Positions 44,512 through 53,979 of a stretch of DNA of 64,000 nt are shown piece by piece. Every line of letters begins with the position of its first letter. Positions within the stretch are counted from its first letter, which is position 1. Source of the DNA: CAVYUC01 sp963783085 (GTDB taxonomy: Bacteria > Bacteroidota > Bacteroidia > Bacteroidales > Prolixibacteraceae); the NCBI GenBank assembly GCA_963783085.1, contig CAWAMJ010000002.1:62001-126000 (forward strand). The letters are read 5' to 3'. The position numbers and the translations under genes are program-made. A model generated the notes under the pieces. The model saw only the letters and a list, made by a program, of their open reading frames with translations, did no database searches and was not told the DNA's origin.

Positions 44512-45870
44512 CTATTTTTTTATTCTGTCATCCTTTTTAAATCCTTCCAGTATTTCCAGCATATGCGTTTTCATTTCCGGGTTTGCTTCACTTAAGTCTT
44601 TTGTTTCCCTGAAATCATCCTGCAGGTTATACAATTCAACAGCATTGGTTTTAGCGTTAACAACTAACTTCCAGTTGCCTTCCCGCGCCGCAAAACCCTG
44701 CGGGGTTTTCCAGTACATGGTCCGTTTTTCGTCCGCACTTTTTTCACCGGTAAGGTAGGGCCATACATTCCGGCCATCTCTCTTTTTTACCGATTGTAAA
44801 CTTTTTTCACTTCCCGTCAGGTTACACAAGGTAGGCAACCAATCCGAAACATGAATGGGAACATCCACCACGCCGGGTTTTAAATGACCCGGCCAGTTTA
44901 CAATAGCTGGTATCCGCGTGCCTCCTTCATATACATCGCCTTTCCATCCGAACAAGGGATAATTATTGCCGAGAACATCGTGCGGTTTATTTGCATACCT
45001 GCCGTGGTATTCGGTATCGCTGTGCCAGCTATGCTGCCCCCCGTTATCGCTGGTAAACAACACCATTGTATTATTTCTCAATCCCGATTTATCCAGCGCA
45101 TCCATGATTTCTCCGATGCCTGCATCCATGTGGGTTACGCTTGCTGCGAACCATTTTCGTGAGGGAAAAATGGAAAGCCCGTCGTAAACCGATGTCCACT
45201 CTTGTGGCTCATCCAGCGGATAATGCGGCACGCTGTAGGTAACATACAAAAAGAACGGTTTATCGTGTTTTTGGTTGATAATCCGCAGAGCCTCTTTGGT
45301 TATCAGATCAGTGGCATGCCCCTCTTCATGGAGAAGCGAATCGTTCCGGTGCCATGAATTTCTGCCGGTTTTGTATTCATGGGTATACGGATCGATTTGC
45401 CCGTCGAAATAACCGTAAGAAGACTGGAAACCGTATTTTAACGGCGTATAGGGTGGCGAGCCCATGTGCCACTTTCCGTCGATGGCGGTGAAATAACCAT
45501 TGCCGGCAAGGATGGAAGCGATCGTCGGGTCGCCCAGGTCTATCACTTCTCCGTAGGCGGGCGCCAACACGCCATATCTGCTGGGATACAGGCCGGTCAT
45601 TAAACTCACCCGGGTTGGCGTGCAGGTTGGCATGGCATAATGATGCGTCAACCGGATTCCTGTTTCAGCCAGTTTATCGATGTTCGGCGTTTTTATAAAT
45701 GACCCGTGATAGCCAACATCTGCCCATCCCAAATCGTCGGGTATAATAATGATGATATTCGGTTTATCCTTAGCCTGAGGATTCTTTGCATTTCCTGCTT
45801 TTATACCTGTGGAAAACACAACAGCTGCCACCAGCAGGTAATTTAATACTTTTGTGGTATCGAGTTTCAT
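44512..45870 (-). CDS. Sulfatase (S1 family), arylsulfatase B-like, secreted
   Basis: A 452-residue sulfatase with a signal peptide (about 1-27). The metal-binding start is PNIIIIIPDDLGWADVGYHG and the formylglycine motif TCTPTRVSLMTG (Cys about residue 83). VLFTSDNGGQHSWHSDTEYH (about 271-290) and KWHMGSPPYTPLKYGF are typical of the arylsulfatase B/GalNAc-4-sulfatase-like subgroup, but the substrate is not proven. A palindromic repeat (45899-46040) sits 29 bp upstream of its start. Confidence 0.92.
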   Translation of the reverse strand: MKLDTTKVLNYLLVAAVVFSTGIKAGNAKNPQAKDKPNIIIIIPDDLGWADVGYHGSFIKTPNIDKLAETGIRLTHHYAMPTCTPTRVSLMTGLYPSRYGVLAPAYGEVIDLGDPTIASILAGNGYFTAIDGKWHMGSPPYTPLKYGFQSSYGYFDGQIDPYTHEYKTGRNSWHRNDSLLHEEGHATDLITKEALRIINQKHDKPFFLYVTYSVPHYPLDEPQEWTSVYDGLSIFPSRKWFAASVTHMDAGIGEIMDALDKSGLRNNTMVLFTSDNGGQHSWHSDTEYHGRYANKPHDVLGNNYPLFGWKGDVYEGGTRIPAIVNWPGHLKPGVVDVPIHVSDWLPTLCNLTGSEKSLQSVKKRDGRNVWPYLTGEKSADEKRTMYWKTPQGFAAREGNWKLVVNAKTNAVELYNLQDDFRETKDLSEANPEMKTHMLEILEGFKKDDRIKK

Positions 45871-45898
45871 AAGCTCTGGTTATTAAAATTTATTGTTT

Positions 45899-46040
45899 GA
45901 GTCTACTCCGAAAAGTCTGAGTTCATTGATTTTCGACTTCTTTGCCCCTAACCCCTCAAGGGGAACTTGCTGAAAATCAATGAACTCCTCAAAGTCCCCT
46001 TTAGGGGATTTATGGGTTTTTGACTTTCCGGAGTGGACTC
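45899..46040. repeat. Palindromic dispersed repeat, copy B (MITE-like)
   Basis: A 142-bp copy of the element at 13692-13830, same orientation and about 90% identical. The ends are GAGTCTACTCCGAAAAGTC and GACTTTCCGGAGTGGACTC. TTGTTT occurs directly on both sides (45893-45898 and 46041-46046), a possible 6-bp target duplication. It lies 29 bp upstream of the sulfatase start at 45870 and 6 bp beyond the end of the next sulfatase. Confidence 0.8.
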
Positions 46041-46046
46041 TTGTTT

Positions 46047-47417
46047 TTATTTGTTATAATCCGGGTTTGGCACCGGCATTTGTGCATCGACTTCTTTTCT
46101 CCATTCCGTTAATTTCGTGGCCAGTTCCTTTGTTTTGTCTTTCATTATTCCAGCCAAATCAGTTGTTTCCCCCTCGTCCTCCTCAAGATTATACAATTCA
46201 AAAGCATGTTCCTGGTCGCCGAGCAAACCAGCCTCATACCACTCAATCAGTTTCCATTTACCATCTCTGACAGCGCCGCATGGAGGGCCGTTATGGTAAT
46301 GGGGAAAATGCCAGAATAAAGTCTGGTGAACCTCTTCCGAAGGATTTTTAAAAACCGGAACCAGACTTTTCCCATCCACGTTTGGTGGAATATCCGATAT
46401 ACCTGCCAATTCCATAAAAGTCGGTAAAAAATCAATGGAACTCACCAGTGAAGCGGATTTAGTTTGCGGTTTTATTTTTCCCTTCCACCGCACAATAAAT
46501 GGTTCCCTGATTCCTCCCTCGTAAAACCATCCTTTTCCTCTTCTCAGGGGTGTTTGTGCGGCATCGGTTTCCAGCCCCCCGTTATCAGAAAAGAAAATGA
46601 TGACGGTGTTCTCATCCAGCCCCAGTTCATTCACTTTATCAACTATTTTTCCGCAACTTTTATCCAAACGTTCGATCATGGCGCCAATCACCGGGTTGTT
46701 TTCCGGTTCTTTGGATGCATCGGATTCTTCATACTTTCGAATGGAAGCAGCTTTCTCCTTCAACGGATTATGAATGGTGTTGTGTGACACAAAAAGAAAA
46801 AACGGATTGGTTTTATTCCGCTCCAGAAAATCAAGCGCCCGGCTGGTGATGGTGTCCACATTGTGCGCATCGTTCTCCGCTTCCTGCCAGGGCTGGATCA
46901 TATTTCCGGAAGGTTTATACGTTACGAACGATTCATCGAATCCCTGTTTATCCGGATTGTAGGGTAAACTTTCCGGAGGCATTTTTTCGATGCTTAAATG
47001 CCATTTACCAAAAATAGCTGTACGATAACCTTTTTCTTTTAACAATTCAGCCACCGTAACTTCCTCCAGCGGCAGAAATTTCTGCCAGTCCGGTTTTTTG
47101 AGCGGATAATCATCGCGATTATTCCCGGCAATAAAATTAGTCAGGTGCAAACGTGCCGGGTATTTACCCGTCATTATGCTGGCGCGGGTTGGCGAACAGA
47201 CGGAACATGCGGCGTACGCATTTGTAAAACGCATTCCTTCATTTGCCAGGTTATCAATATGCGGCGTTTGGTAATATTTGGTCCCGTAACAACCAACCTG
47301 TGAGTACCCCAAATCATCGGCTAAAATGAAAATAATATTAGGTTGAATATTCTGCCCTGACACGGCAATTGAAATCGAAGTGCCAATCGCACAAAGAATT
47401 ATGACAATAATTTTCAT
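46047..47417 (-). CDS. Sulfatase (S1 family), arylsulfatase A-like, secreted
   Basis: The start at 47417 (MKIIVIILCAIGTSISIAVS) is preferred because it begins with a signal peptide; a longer frame to 47516 has no signal at its start. The result is 456 residues. Motifs: PNIIFILADDLGYSQVGCYG, VCSPTRASIMTG with the formylglycine Cys, GKWHLSIEKMP and VIIFFSDNGGLE. It encodes a periplasmic or secreted exo-sulfatase of unknown substrate. Its signal peptide and 5' flank are similar to the sulfatase at 36616-38175, indicating paralogy. Confidence 0.92.
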   Translation of the reverse strand: MKIIVIILCAIGTSISIAVSGQNIQPNIIFILADDLGYSQVGCYGTKYYQTPHIDNLANEGMRFTNAYAACSVCSPTRASIMTGKYPARLHLTNFIAGNNRDDYPLKKPDWQKFLPLEEVTVAELLKEKGYRTAIFGKWHLSIEKMPPESLPYNPDKQGFDESFVTYKPSGNMIQPWQEAENDAHNVDTITSRALDFLERNKTNPFFLFVSHNTIHNPLKEKAASIRKYEESDASKEPENNPVIGAMIERLDKSCGKIVDKVNELGLDENTVIIFFSDNGGLETDAAQTPLRRGKGWFYEGGIREPFIVRWKGKIKPQTKSASLVSSIDFLPTFMELAGISDIPPNVDGKSLVPVFKNPSEEVHQTLFWHFPHYHNGPPCGAVRDGKWKLIEWYEAGLLGDQEHAFELYNLEEDEGETTDLAGIMKDKTKELATKLTEWRKEVDAQMPVPNPDYNK

Positions 47418-47427
47418 TTCCCGGAAT

Positions 47428-47475
47428 TTTAAAATTAAGAACCAACTCCGTTTCTGCGACCATAAACAAATGACG
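47428..47475 (-). pseudogene. Possible remnant of a phosphatase-family gene 3' end
   Basis: The minus strand reads HLFMVAETELVL just upstream of the sulfatase start. This aligns with the last residues HLPVTAEMELIF of the EEP-family gene that precedes the paralogous sulfatase at 36616. The short match plus similar spacer sequence suggests an ancestral EEP-sulfatase unit was duplicated and the EEP copy lost. The region 47476-47721 beyond it holds no gene. Confidence 0.4.
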
Positions 47476-47721
47476 GAAATATTAGTCTCCAGAACGAAAT
47501 GACCAAATATATCCAATTTTTTTTGCTGAAGGACAATAAAACAGATTCGAATTTAGCCAACAAAAAAGTAAGAAGTTATGACCGGAATAAGTTGGGTACA
47601 TATTTACAACATCCCAATTCTGAAAATAAAATATTTGCAGCATAAAATTCCTGACATACACAAACCGGCCGTTGGTTACCAGCCGCGATACGTCGTAGCT
47701 ATCACCGGCAGGAGCGCGCAT

Positions 47722-47758
47722 AAAAAAGCCGTCCCAAAATTATTTCGGAACGGCTTTA
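47722..47758 (-). terminator. Rho-independent terminator after second susD
   Basis: The minus strand forms AAGCCGTTCCGAAA / TTTTGGGACGGCTT with a short loop, followed by a T-run. It is 30 bp beyond the SusD stop at 47788 and separates susCD from the downstream sulfatases. Confidence 0.8.
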
Positions 47759-47787
47759 CTAAATATAGTTGGTTTAAGTGTAAATAC

Positions 47788-49467
47788 CTAATATCCCGGA
47801 TTTTGCTCAAGTGCATTGTTTCCGGAAAGTGCATTTTGCGGAATCGGGAACCGCCGCAGGTATTCCGATTCTGAAGCATCGTGATCCCACCAATCTTCAG
47901 TAACAAACATATTCCAGCGAATAAGGTCGGTACGTCTTCTACCCTCTCCTAAAAATTCAATTCCCCATTCGTTAACCATCCGGTATCCATCCAGATTTTC
48001 AGCAGTAACCGGATTTGGATCTTCTCCATTTTCGAAATCACGAACTCTCACCTGGTTTATTAATTGTGCTGCAGTTTCCTTTTCACCTGCACGCAACTTA
48101 CATTCTGCCAGCATAAAGTATACTTCTGTCAACCGGATAACAGGATCATCACCTCCCCAACGCAATGATTCATCAGCTTCATTTGGTTGTGGAACTTTAA
48201 CCAATCGTACGCCGGTATTCTCTTCTCCATCAGCCATTGTTGACGGCAACGAAGCTGTATCCGGAACCTCTATTCCAATTTTTGTAAATCTTCCAACCCT
48301 GTCAACAAAGCTAATCACTTCTCCTTTGTATTCCTGCGTGCCGCGAGATACTCCATACGGACTCTCCTGCCGCCCTACAAGGAACATTCCTTCGTATTTT
48401 CCACCACCTTTATATACGTATGGTTTTTTCCGTAAATCCCCATCATCGAATTTTTCATAAGGTTTACCCAATTTGAAATCCGAATAAATATCACCGACAG
48501 GTTTCCGGGATGGTTGCAAATGTGCTCCGTTGTTAGCCCCACCATCAATTCCAAAATATTTATACGACTCGTAATGATAGAAATCGGCATAAAACCAGTT
48601 GTATTGAAGTTTATTGAATTCAGAAGGAGTTGACCAGATAATTTCAGGCGACTCGTTGTTATAGAAATCGTGCGGTCCAAACCAATCTTCGTCCAATGCA
48701 TAATAACCATATTTTCCATCGATGATGTCCTGGCAAATGGTTGCACATGCATCGAAGCGGTCTTCGCCGATGTATGCTTCGGCATTAAAATAGAGCTCGG
48801 CAAGCATGGCAGCAGCGGCCGCTTGTTTGATGGCACCTTCTTCAGGCTGTCCCTGTTGCTTTTTCGGCAGGTTCGGAATTGCGTCGAGCAATAGTTTTTC
48901 GATATGGTCAAAAGTTTCTTTGTCTGTACTTCTTGGTACGTTTTCACCTTCGTTACTGGTAAAAATGGGAAGGCCGCCAAAATAATCGAGGCCGCGCATG
49001 TAGAAAAAGGCAATTAACGTTTGCAGCTGCATCATGTGGTCGGCTTTGTCTTCATCCGTTAATCCGACAGTGCTGTAATCCAGGTTTTCCAAGTCCTGTT
49101 TGGTATCGAGAGCAAGCGCCACCCCCATGAGAGTTCCACGCCAGGCACCCCAAATCCATCCATCATTTATCGTCCATTTGTGATAATGGTATCTGTAATT
49201 TTCACCACCATTGTACCAGTGCGGACCTTTTGTTGTAATGGCGAACTGATCGGCTGGGTATTCCTGAAGCTTCCAGCGATCTCCGGTTACATACCAGCGC
49301 GCGTGGGTAAAAGGGCGGTAGAGCGCAGCTTTCACATCTTTTTCCGTTTTAAAGAAAGTTTGTGGAACCACGGAACTATACCATTGTTCATCTAAATCGG
49401 TACATGCCGTTCCTGCAATGAGCAGGATAAAAATTAAGCTAATATATTTCAGTTTCATACGATTCAT
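47788..49467 (-). CDS. susD-like: SusD/RagB-family outer-membrane lipoprotein
   Basis: A 559-residue lipoprotein (signal MNRMKLKYISLIFILLIAG followed by TAC, lipidated Cys22). SusD features: FFKTEKDVKAALYRPF near the N terminus, FFYMRGLDYFGGLPIFTSNE (about 155-174), VIRLTEVYFMLAECKLRAGE (about 429-448) and the C-terminal RRFPIPQNALSGNNALEQNP. It forms the lid of the SusC encoded 7 bp upstream. It belongs to the regulated locus with the sigma/anti-sigma pair. Confidence 0.95.
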   Translation of the reverse strand: MNRMKLKYISLIFILLIAGTACTDLDEQWYSSVVPQTFFKTEKDVKAALYRPFTHARWYVTGDRWKLQEYPADQFAITTKGPHWYNGGENYRYHYHKWTINDGWIWGAWRGTLMGVALALDTKQDLENLDYSTVGLTDEDKADHMMQLQTLIAFFYMRGLDYFGGLPIFTSNEGENVPRSTDKETFDHIEKLLLDAIPNLPKKQQGQPEEGAIKQAAAAAMLAELYFNAEAYIGEDRFDACATICQDIIDGKYGYYALDEDWFGPHDFYNNESPEIIWSTPSEFNKLQYNWFYADFYHYESYKYFGIDGGANNGAHLQPSRKPVGDIYSDFKLGKPYEKFDDGDLRKKPYVYKGGGKYEGMFLVGRQESPYGVSRGTQEYKGEVISFVDRVGRFTKIGIEVPDTASLPSTMADGEENTGVRLVKVPQPNEADESLRWGGDDPVIRLTEVYFMLAECKLRAGEKETAAQLINQVRVRDFENGEDPNPVTAENLDGYRMVNEWGIEFLGEGRRRTDLIRWNMFVTEDWWDHDASESEYLRRFPIPQNALSGNNALEQNPGY

Positions 49468-49474
49468 TTTTTTG

Positions 49475-52400
49475 TTAGAAAGTTAATTGAACTCCGAGTG
49501 TCCAAATCCTGGTTCTGGGATAAATGTTGTTATGCCATTCGAAGCCGGGATCAAGACCATTGATATTGGATTCGGGATCCATCCCTGAATATTTGGTAAT
49601 CGCGAACAAGTTTCTTCCGGTAAGATACACATTCGCATTTTGCAGAAAACCAACAGATTCAGTATCGAAATTGTAACGCAATGTCAATGCTTTCAATTTG
49701 ATGAAATCCCCTTTTTCAATCCAATAGTCGCTCAGTTCTTTTTCACCTGTAACGTTTTTATTTTTAACGAAGGCATCTCTCAGTACGTTTTGTTCCTCCA
49801 CATTGGGAAGCCCGTAATACATATCGATGGTATTGAATACATCATGACCAATCCAACTGGTAAAAAAGGCATCCAACTCCCAGTTTTTATAGCGGATGTT
49901 GTTGTCCCACGACAACTGGAGTTTTGGTATGGCGTTTCCGACAAATGCCTTGTCTTCGTTGGTTTTTGTCCGTTCGGTTACGTCAAACGCGTTACCATCT
50001 TTATCATATAACATCCAGTTTCCTTCTTCGGTAAAACCGGCGAAGCGCCATACGTAAAACTGACCGATTTCCTGACCCGGATATAAACGGACTGCTGTAC
50101 CGGGAGATCCGGGAGCCGGGAACCCTACGCGGTCCCAATACGTTTGGCTGCCCCACAAACTCTGAAGTACCGATTTATTGTGCGACATTCTCAACGTTGT
50201 GCTATAGTTCCAGTCAGAGGTATTTACAGCATTATAAGTTAATTCAGCCTCCCATCCGGAATTTTTCAAACTTCCCACATTCATGGTTGTTTTATCGTGA
50301 ATGGCCGGTGGAACCGACACGGAAATATCATAGATCATTTTATCTACGAGCCGGTTGTATACATCGAATTTACCGGTAAGTTTATTATTGAACAAGGCAA
50401 AGTCGAGGCCAATATTCAACTCTTTCTTTTCTTCCCACTGTAAATTTTTGTTTTGGTTGTGGGCCGAACCATAAGTATAAAGCCACTCTCCGTTTACCAG
50501 CCACCAGGTATCCGACTGATACATTCGTGTAGCCACGCCCGGTGCAAAACTCTGGTTACCGGTAACGCCGTATCCGGCGCGTAATTTCAGGTCATCGATA
50601 AAATTAAGCGCATCCATAAACGATTCACTACTAATACGCCATCCTCCGGAAACAGCCGGGAAAAGTCCCCAGCGGTTGGTTTTGTAAAATTTGGAAGAAC
50701 CTTCGTAACGGCCGCTAACGGTAATCATGTATTTGTCGCGGAAAGAATAATTTCCCCTGGCAAAGAATGCGATTAACCGTTCCCGTGGATCTTTCCAGGA
50801 ACCCATTCCGGCCCTGCCATCCGAAAGATAGGTACCTTTGGCCATGTCCCAGGCTTTGATCCCATCCACCGGAAAATCGGCGTTATTCATGTTAAATCCG
50901 TCTCCGTTGAATTCCTGGAAACTATAACCTACCACGCCACTGACTACGTGCTCGTTATTAAATTCATTCAGGTAATTGGCCATCCACTCAAATGTTTTAT
51001 CGTAATTGTGGCCGTAGCTCTGGCTGGCATAACCCGCCCGATTGTTGTCCAGTGAATTTTTATGCTGCGCCGATTCATAATAGACATCCCGCCACTGGTG
51101 CTCGCGTGTTGCTATCATCGCCTGTGTTGTGAGGTTTTGGGTCAGGTTCAGTTTCAGGGTTACATCACCTAGAAAATCATAATTCGTTCCGGTATCGTCG
51201 CGCAAACGGATGTCTGCTACCGGATTGTAGTAATCCCATCCACCGGTCCATACATTCAGGCCATTGGGCTGCGTTTCGTCGTACGGCGTAAGAGTTGGAT
51301 TAAGTTTCAGCGCCTGGTTGAATATGCCGTTGTTCGATCGGTCGCTTTCCGATTTGCGGTAATCGGTATGAGCTATAATTTCCGCAAAACCGTCGAGTAA
51401 AGTAAAGTTGGCGTTGATACGGCCTCCTACTTCATTTCTGTGGTCGCCAATAGCAATCCCCTGCTGATCGGAAGTAACGAAAGTAGCATAGATTTTCGAC
51501 GTTTCGGAGCCCCCGCTCAGGTTAATGTGGTGGCGCTGACGGAACGGATGATCTACGGTTACTTCGTCGTACCAGTCGGTAGTATGCCCGTAATCCTGTC
51601 CGAGTCCGTTTTCAACAAATTCTTTTGCCGAAAGTACGTCGGGTTTGCGGCGGATCGTTTCGGTGGTTAGCTCTGTTGTATACGACAACCTGATTTTACC
51701 TGCTTTAGCCTGTTTTGTGGTAATTAAAATTACACCACCGGCAGCCCGTGTACCGTAGATAGCACCGGCTGAGGCATCTTTCAGGATATCGATGGATTGG
51801 ATGTCTTCGCGGCTGACGGAATTTATGCTTCCTCCAGGCACGCCGTCGATTACCACCAGCGGCCCCTGTCCGGCGAGTACTGAAGCTACCCCGCGCAATT
51901 GCAGCGAAGTGCCTGCATTCGGGCTGGTACCATTATCGGATTGAATGCTGAGGCCGGTTACTTTTCCCTGCATGGCAGTAAGCGGATTGCCGGAAGTCCC
52001 CGGAATTAATTCACTGCTTTTAACCGAGGTAATGGAACTGGTTACTTCGCGTTTTTCCATGGTACCATAACCTACAACCACTATTTCATCCATATTGATT
52101 GCATCAGAAGTTAGGGTGACATTAATAACAGACTGGCTACCAACAGTAATTTCCTTTGTTTTCATACCGACAAATGAAAATACCAAAACGTTATCGGAAG
52201 AAACATCCCCGATGGTATAAGTTCCGTTAATATCGGTAACGGTTCCGCTGGTTGTTCCTTTTAGCAAGACAGTTACTCCGGGAAGGGGATTTCCATCTTC
52301 CTCAGTTACCTTTCCTGTAACTCTTTTCTGTTGCTGGATTTCAGCACCCTCAGCTTTGCCGGCTGCTTTTATCAGGATATTCCTGTCTACAATTTCGTAC

Positions 52401-52720
52401 GTTACCGACTGCTCCGTGAACAACTTATTCAGTATCTCATCAATCGTTTTCCCTTCAACATCGATGGAAACAACTTTGTTATCGTCAAAATTGTCGCGGT
52501 TATAAAAGAAATAAAAATCACTCTGTTGTTCGATAGCATCAAACACATCAGCTATCCTGCTGTTTTTCATCTTTATCGTCAACTTGGCGCTTTGCGAATA
52601 CACGCTGGCTGTTGATGCAAAAAATGATATTAAAATGAGAAAACAGGTTAACCTCATAATTAATAAAAGCTTTTTTAAATGGGGCAAGGCAAGTCCCAAA
52701 TACTCTGATTTTTTTTCCAT
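49475..52720 (-). CDS. susC-like: SusC-family TonB-dependent transporter with STN signalling domain
   Basis: A 1081-residue transporter. The signal region is followed by an STN domain (about 46-115: LTIKMKNSRIADVFDAIEQQ to NILIKAA), then a carboxypeptidase-D-like repeat (VTGKVTEEDGNPLPGVTVLL), the plug (DEIVVVGYGTMEKREVTSSI) and the beta-barrel ending TRIWTLGVQLTF. The STN domain contacts a FecR-type anti-sigma factor, encoded just upstream together with an ECF sigma factor, so substrate binding can induce the locus. No glycoside hydrolase is adjacent; the cargo genes are sulfatases. Confidence 0.95.
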   Translation of the reverse strand: MEKKSEYLGLALPHLKKLLLIMRLTCFLILISFFASTASVYSQSAKLTIKMKNSRIADVFDAIEQQSDFYFFYNRDNFDDNKVVSIDVEGKTIDEILNKLFTEQSVTYEIVDRNILIKAAGKAEGAEIQQQKRVTGKVTEEDGNPLPGVTVLLKGTTSGTVTDINGTYTIGDVSSDNVLVFSFVGMKTKEITVGSQSVINVTLTSDAINMDEIVVVGYGTMEKREVTSSITSVKSSELIPGTSGNPLTAMQGKVTGLSIQSDNGTSPNAGTSLQLRGVASVLAGQGPLVVIDGVPGGSINSVSREDIQSIDILKDASAGAIYGTRAAGGVILITTKQAKAGKIRLSYTTELTTETIRRKPDVLSAKEFVENGLGQDYGHTTDWYDEVTVDHPFRQRHHINLSGGSETSKIYATFVTSDQQGIAIGDHRNEVGGRINANFTLLDGFAEIIAHTDYRKSESDRSNNGIFNQALKLNPTLTPYDETQPNGLNVWTGGWDYYNPVADIRLRDDTGTNYDFLGDVTLKLNLTQNLTTQAMIATREHQWRDVYYESAQHKNSLDNNRAGYASQSYGHNYDKTFEWMANYLNEFNNEHVVSGVVGYSFQEFNGDGFNMNNADFPVDGIKAWDMAKGTYLSDGRAGMGSWKDPRERLIAFFARGNYSFRDKYMITVSGRYEGSSKFYKTNRWGLFPAVSGGWRISSESFMDALNFIDDLKLRAGYGVTGNQSFAPGVATRMYQSDTWWLVNGEWLYTYGSAHNQNKNLQWEEKKELNIGLDFALFNNKLTGKFDVYNRLVDKMIYDISVSVPPAIHDKTTMNVGSLKNSGWEAELTYNAVNTSDWNYSTTLRMSHNKSVLQSLWGSQTYWDRVGFPAPGSPGTAVRLYPGQEIGQFYVWRFAGFTEEGNWMLYDKDGNAFDVTERTKTNEDKAFVGNAIPKLQLSWDNNIRYKNWELDAFFTSWIGHDVFNTIDMYYGLPNVEEQNVLRDAFVKNKNVTGEKELSDYWIEKGDFIKLKALTLRYNFDTESVGFLQNANVYLTGRNLFAITKYSGMDPESNINGLDPGFEWHNNIYPRTRIWTLGVQLTF

Positions 52721-52900
52721 AAATTTGGATATTTTAAATTAATAAACTGATTTAGTTCTTTTTAAAAGACTTTTGAGGTTTTTAAAAGAGGGTACATGCC
52801 ACCAACATGTCCCTCTTTCTCTCTAACCTCTCTAATCTAACTAAACTAAGAAAATCCTTTTTTTCATTGTATTTATTGTATACTTCGCTGATTCATTATA
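52721..52900. other. Intergenic region upstream of STN-susC
   Basis: This 180-bp AT-rich region should contain the promoter recognised by the ECF sigma factor encoded upstream. No motif could be assigned by eye. Confidence 0.3.
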
Positions 52901-53917
52901 CTATTTACTACTAAGCCAAACTTCCTTATTTTCAATATAATAATTTATCCCAGCCGTTTGTTTGATTTTTTCCAAAGCATCAATCAAATTGTTGTTGTAG
53001 CTGAACATACCCCGGAAACGATACCTGCCAAGCTGCTGGTTTTTCAGGTGGAACTTTATATCGTATATTCGTTCCAATTCGGCGATAAGATCATTTAACG
53101 TGGCATCCTTGAAAATTATTTCGCCGTTTCGCCAGGACGAAAACACCTCCGGATCCACTTTTTCAATCGTAATACCTTTTTTATTCCTAAGAAATGTCGC
53201 TTTTTCTCCGGGAACCAGTTTTACTGTTTGCCGTGAAGCATTATTTAGCTGCATTTCGATACAACCATTTGTGAGCACCGTCTCAAAACTGTTGCTCCCG
53301 GCATAATTCTTCACGTTAAATGAGGTGCCGGTTACGTTGATGTTTGCAGCCGGGGTTATCACCCGAAATGGTTTTTCCTTGTTTTTAGCCACATCAAAAT
53401 AGGCCTCACCTTCCAGCTTTACTTCCCGTTGTTTCTTATTAAATGCTGCTGTGTTGTAAACCAGTGTAGAGCCGGTATTTATCCATATTTCGGTACCGTC
53501 GGGGAGCGTACATTTCGATACGTGACCTTTGGGCGCGGTAACTGCAAATATTTGGTCTTCCATTGTTGTTTTTTCCGTTTGCGACAAAAAATACCAGCTA
53601 AACAGGAATGTTAACGGAATGGCCAGTGTTGCAGCTATTTTTAAAATTAGTAACTGTTTTTTAGTCCGGGCAATTTCCGAATGTTGTAATCTTTGTATCT
53701 GACGTACAATATTTGCTTCATCGTTTTTTGTTGCTTCCGCTGATAACCGGTAATTACATCCCCGCCATACCTTTACACTTCGCTGCATCGTCCTGTGGTT
53801 TTCAGGCGAAGCTGCCTCCCATTGTTTCAGTTCCTGCACTTCTTCAGCAGAAGCATTGCCGGAAAGATATTTTCCGATAAGTATATCGAAACCGATGTTA
53901 TTTGTTGCTTTGTTCAC
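52901..53917 (-). CDS. FecR-family anti-sigma factor
   Basis: A 338-residue single-pass membrane protein. The N-terminal cytoplasmic domain (about 1-86) binds the sigma factor. A membrane helix (about 88-110) follows. The periplasmic part contains the FecR domain (TAPKGHVSKCTLPDGTEIWI, LEGEAYFDVAKN, PFRVITPAANINVTGTSFNV) and ends in DUF4974 (TLNDLIAELERIYDIKFHL). It transduces the signal from the STN domain of the downstream SusC to the ECF sigma factor encoded 62 bp upstream. Confidence 0.93.
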   Translation of the reverse strand: MNKATNNIGFDILIGKYLSGNASAEEVQELKQWEAASPENHRTMQRSVKVWRGCNYRLSAEATKNDEANIVRQIQRLQHSEIARTKKQLLILKIAATLAIPLTFLFSWYFLSQTEKTTMEDQIFAVTAPKGHVSKCTLPDGTEIWINTGSTLVYNTAAFNKKQREVKLEGEAYFDVAKNKEKPFRVITPAANINVTGTSFNVKNYAGSNSFETVLTNGCIEMQLNNASRQTVKLVPGEKATFLRNKKGITIEKVDPEVFSSWRNGEIIFKDATLNDLIAELERIYDIKFHLKNQQLGRYRFRGMFSYNNNLIDALEKIKQTAGINYYIENKEVWLSSK

Positions 53918-53979
53918 GTCTCCTTTCGTCCGGTTTTAGTCCTAAGACGAAATTTATACTTTCTACCCTGTAACAAAAA

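Noticed and set aside
47418..47516. N-terminal extension of the sulfatase at 46047
   Set aside because: It lacks a signal peptide at its start and includes a likely gene remnant. The ATG at 47417 starts a clear signal peptide.
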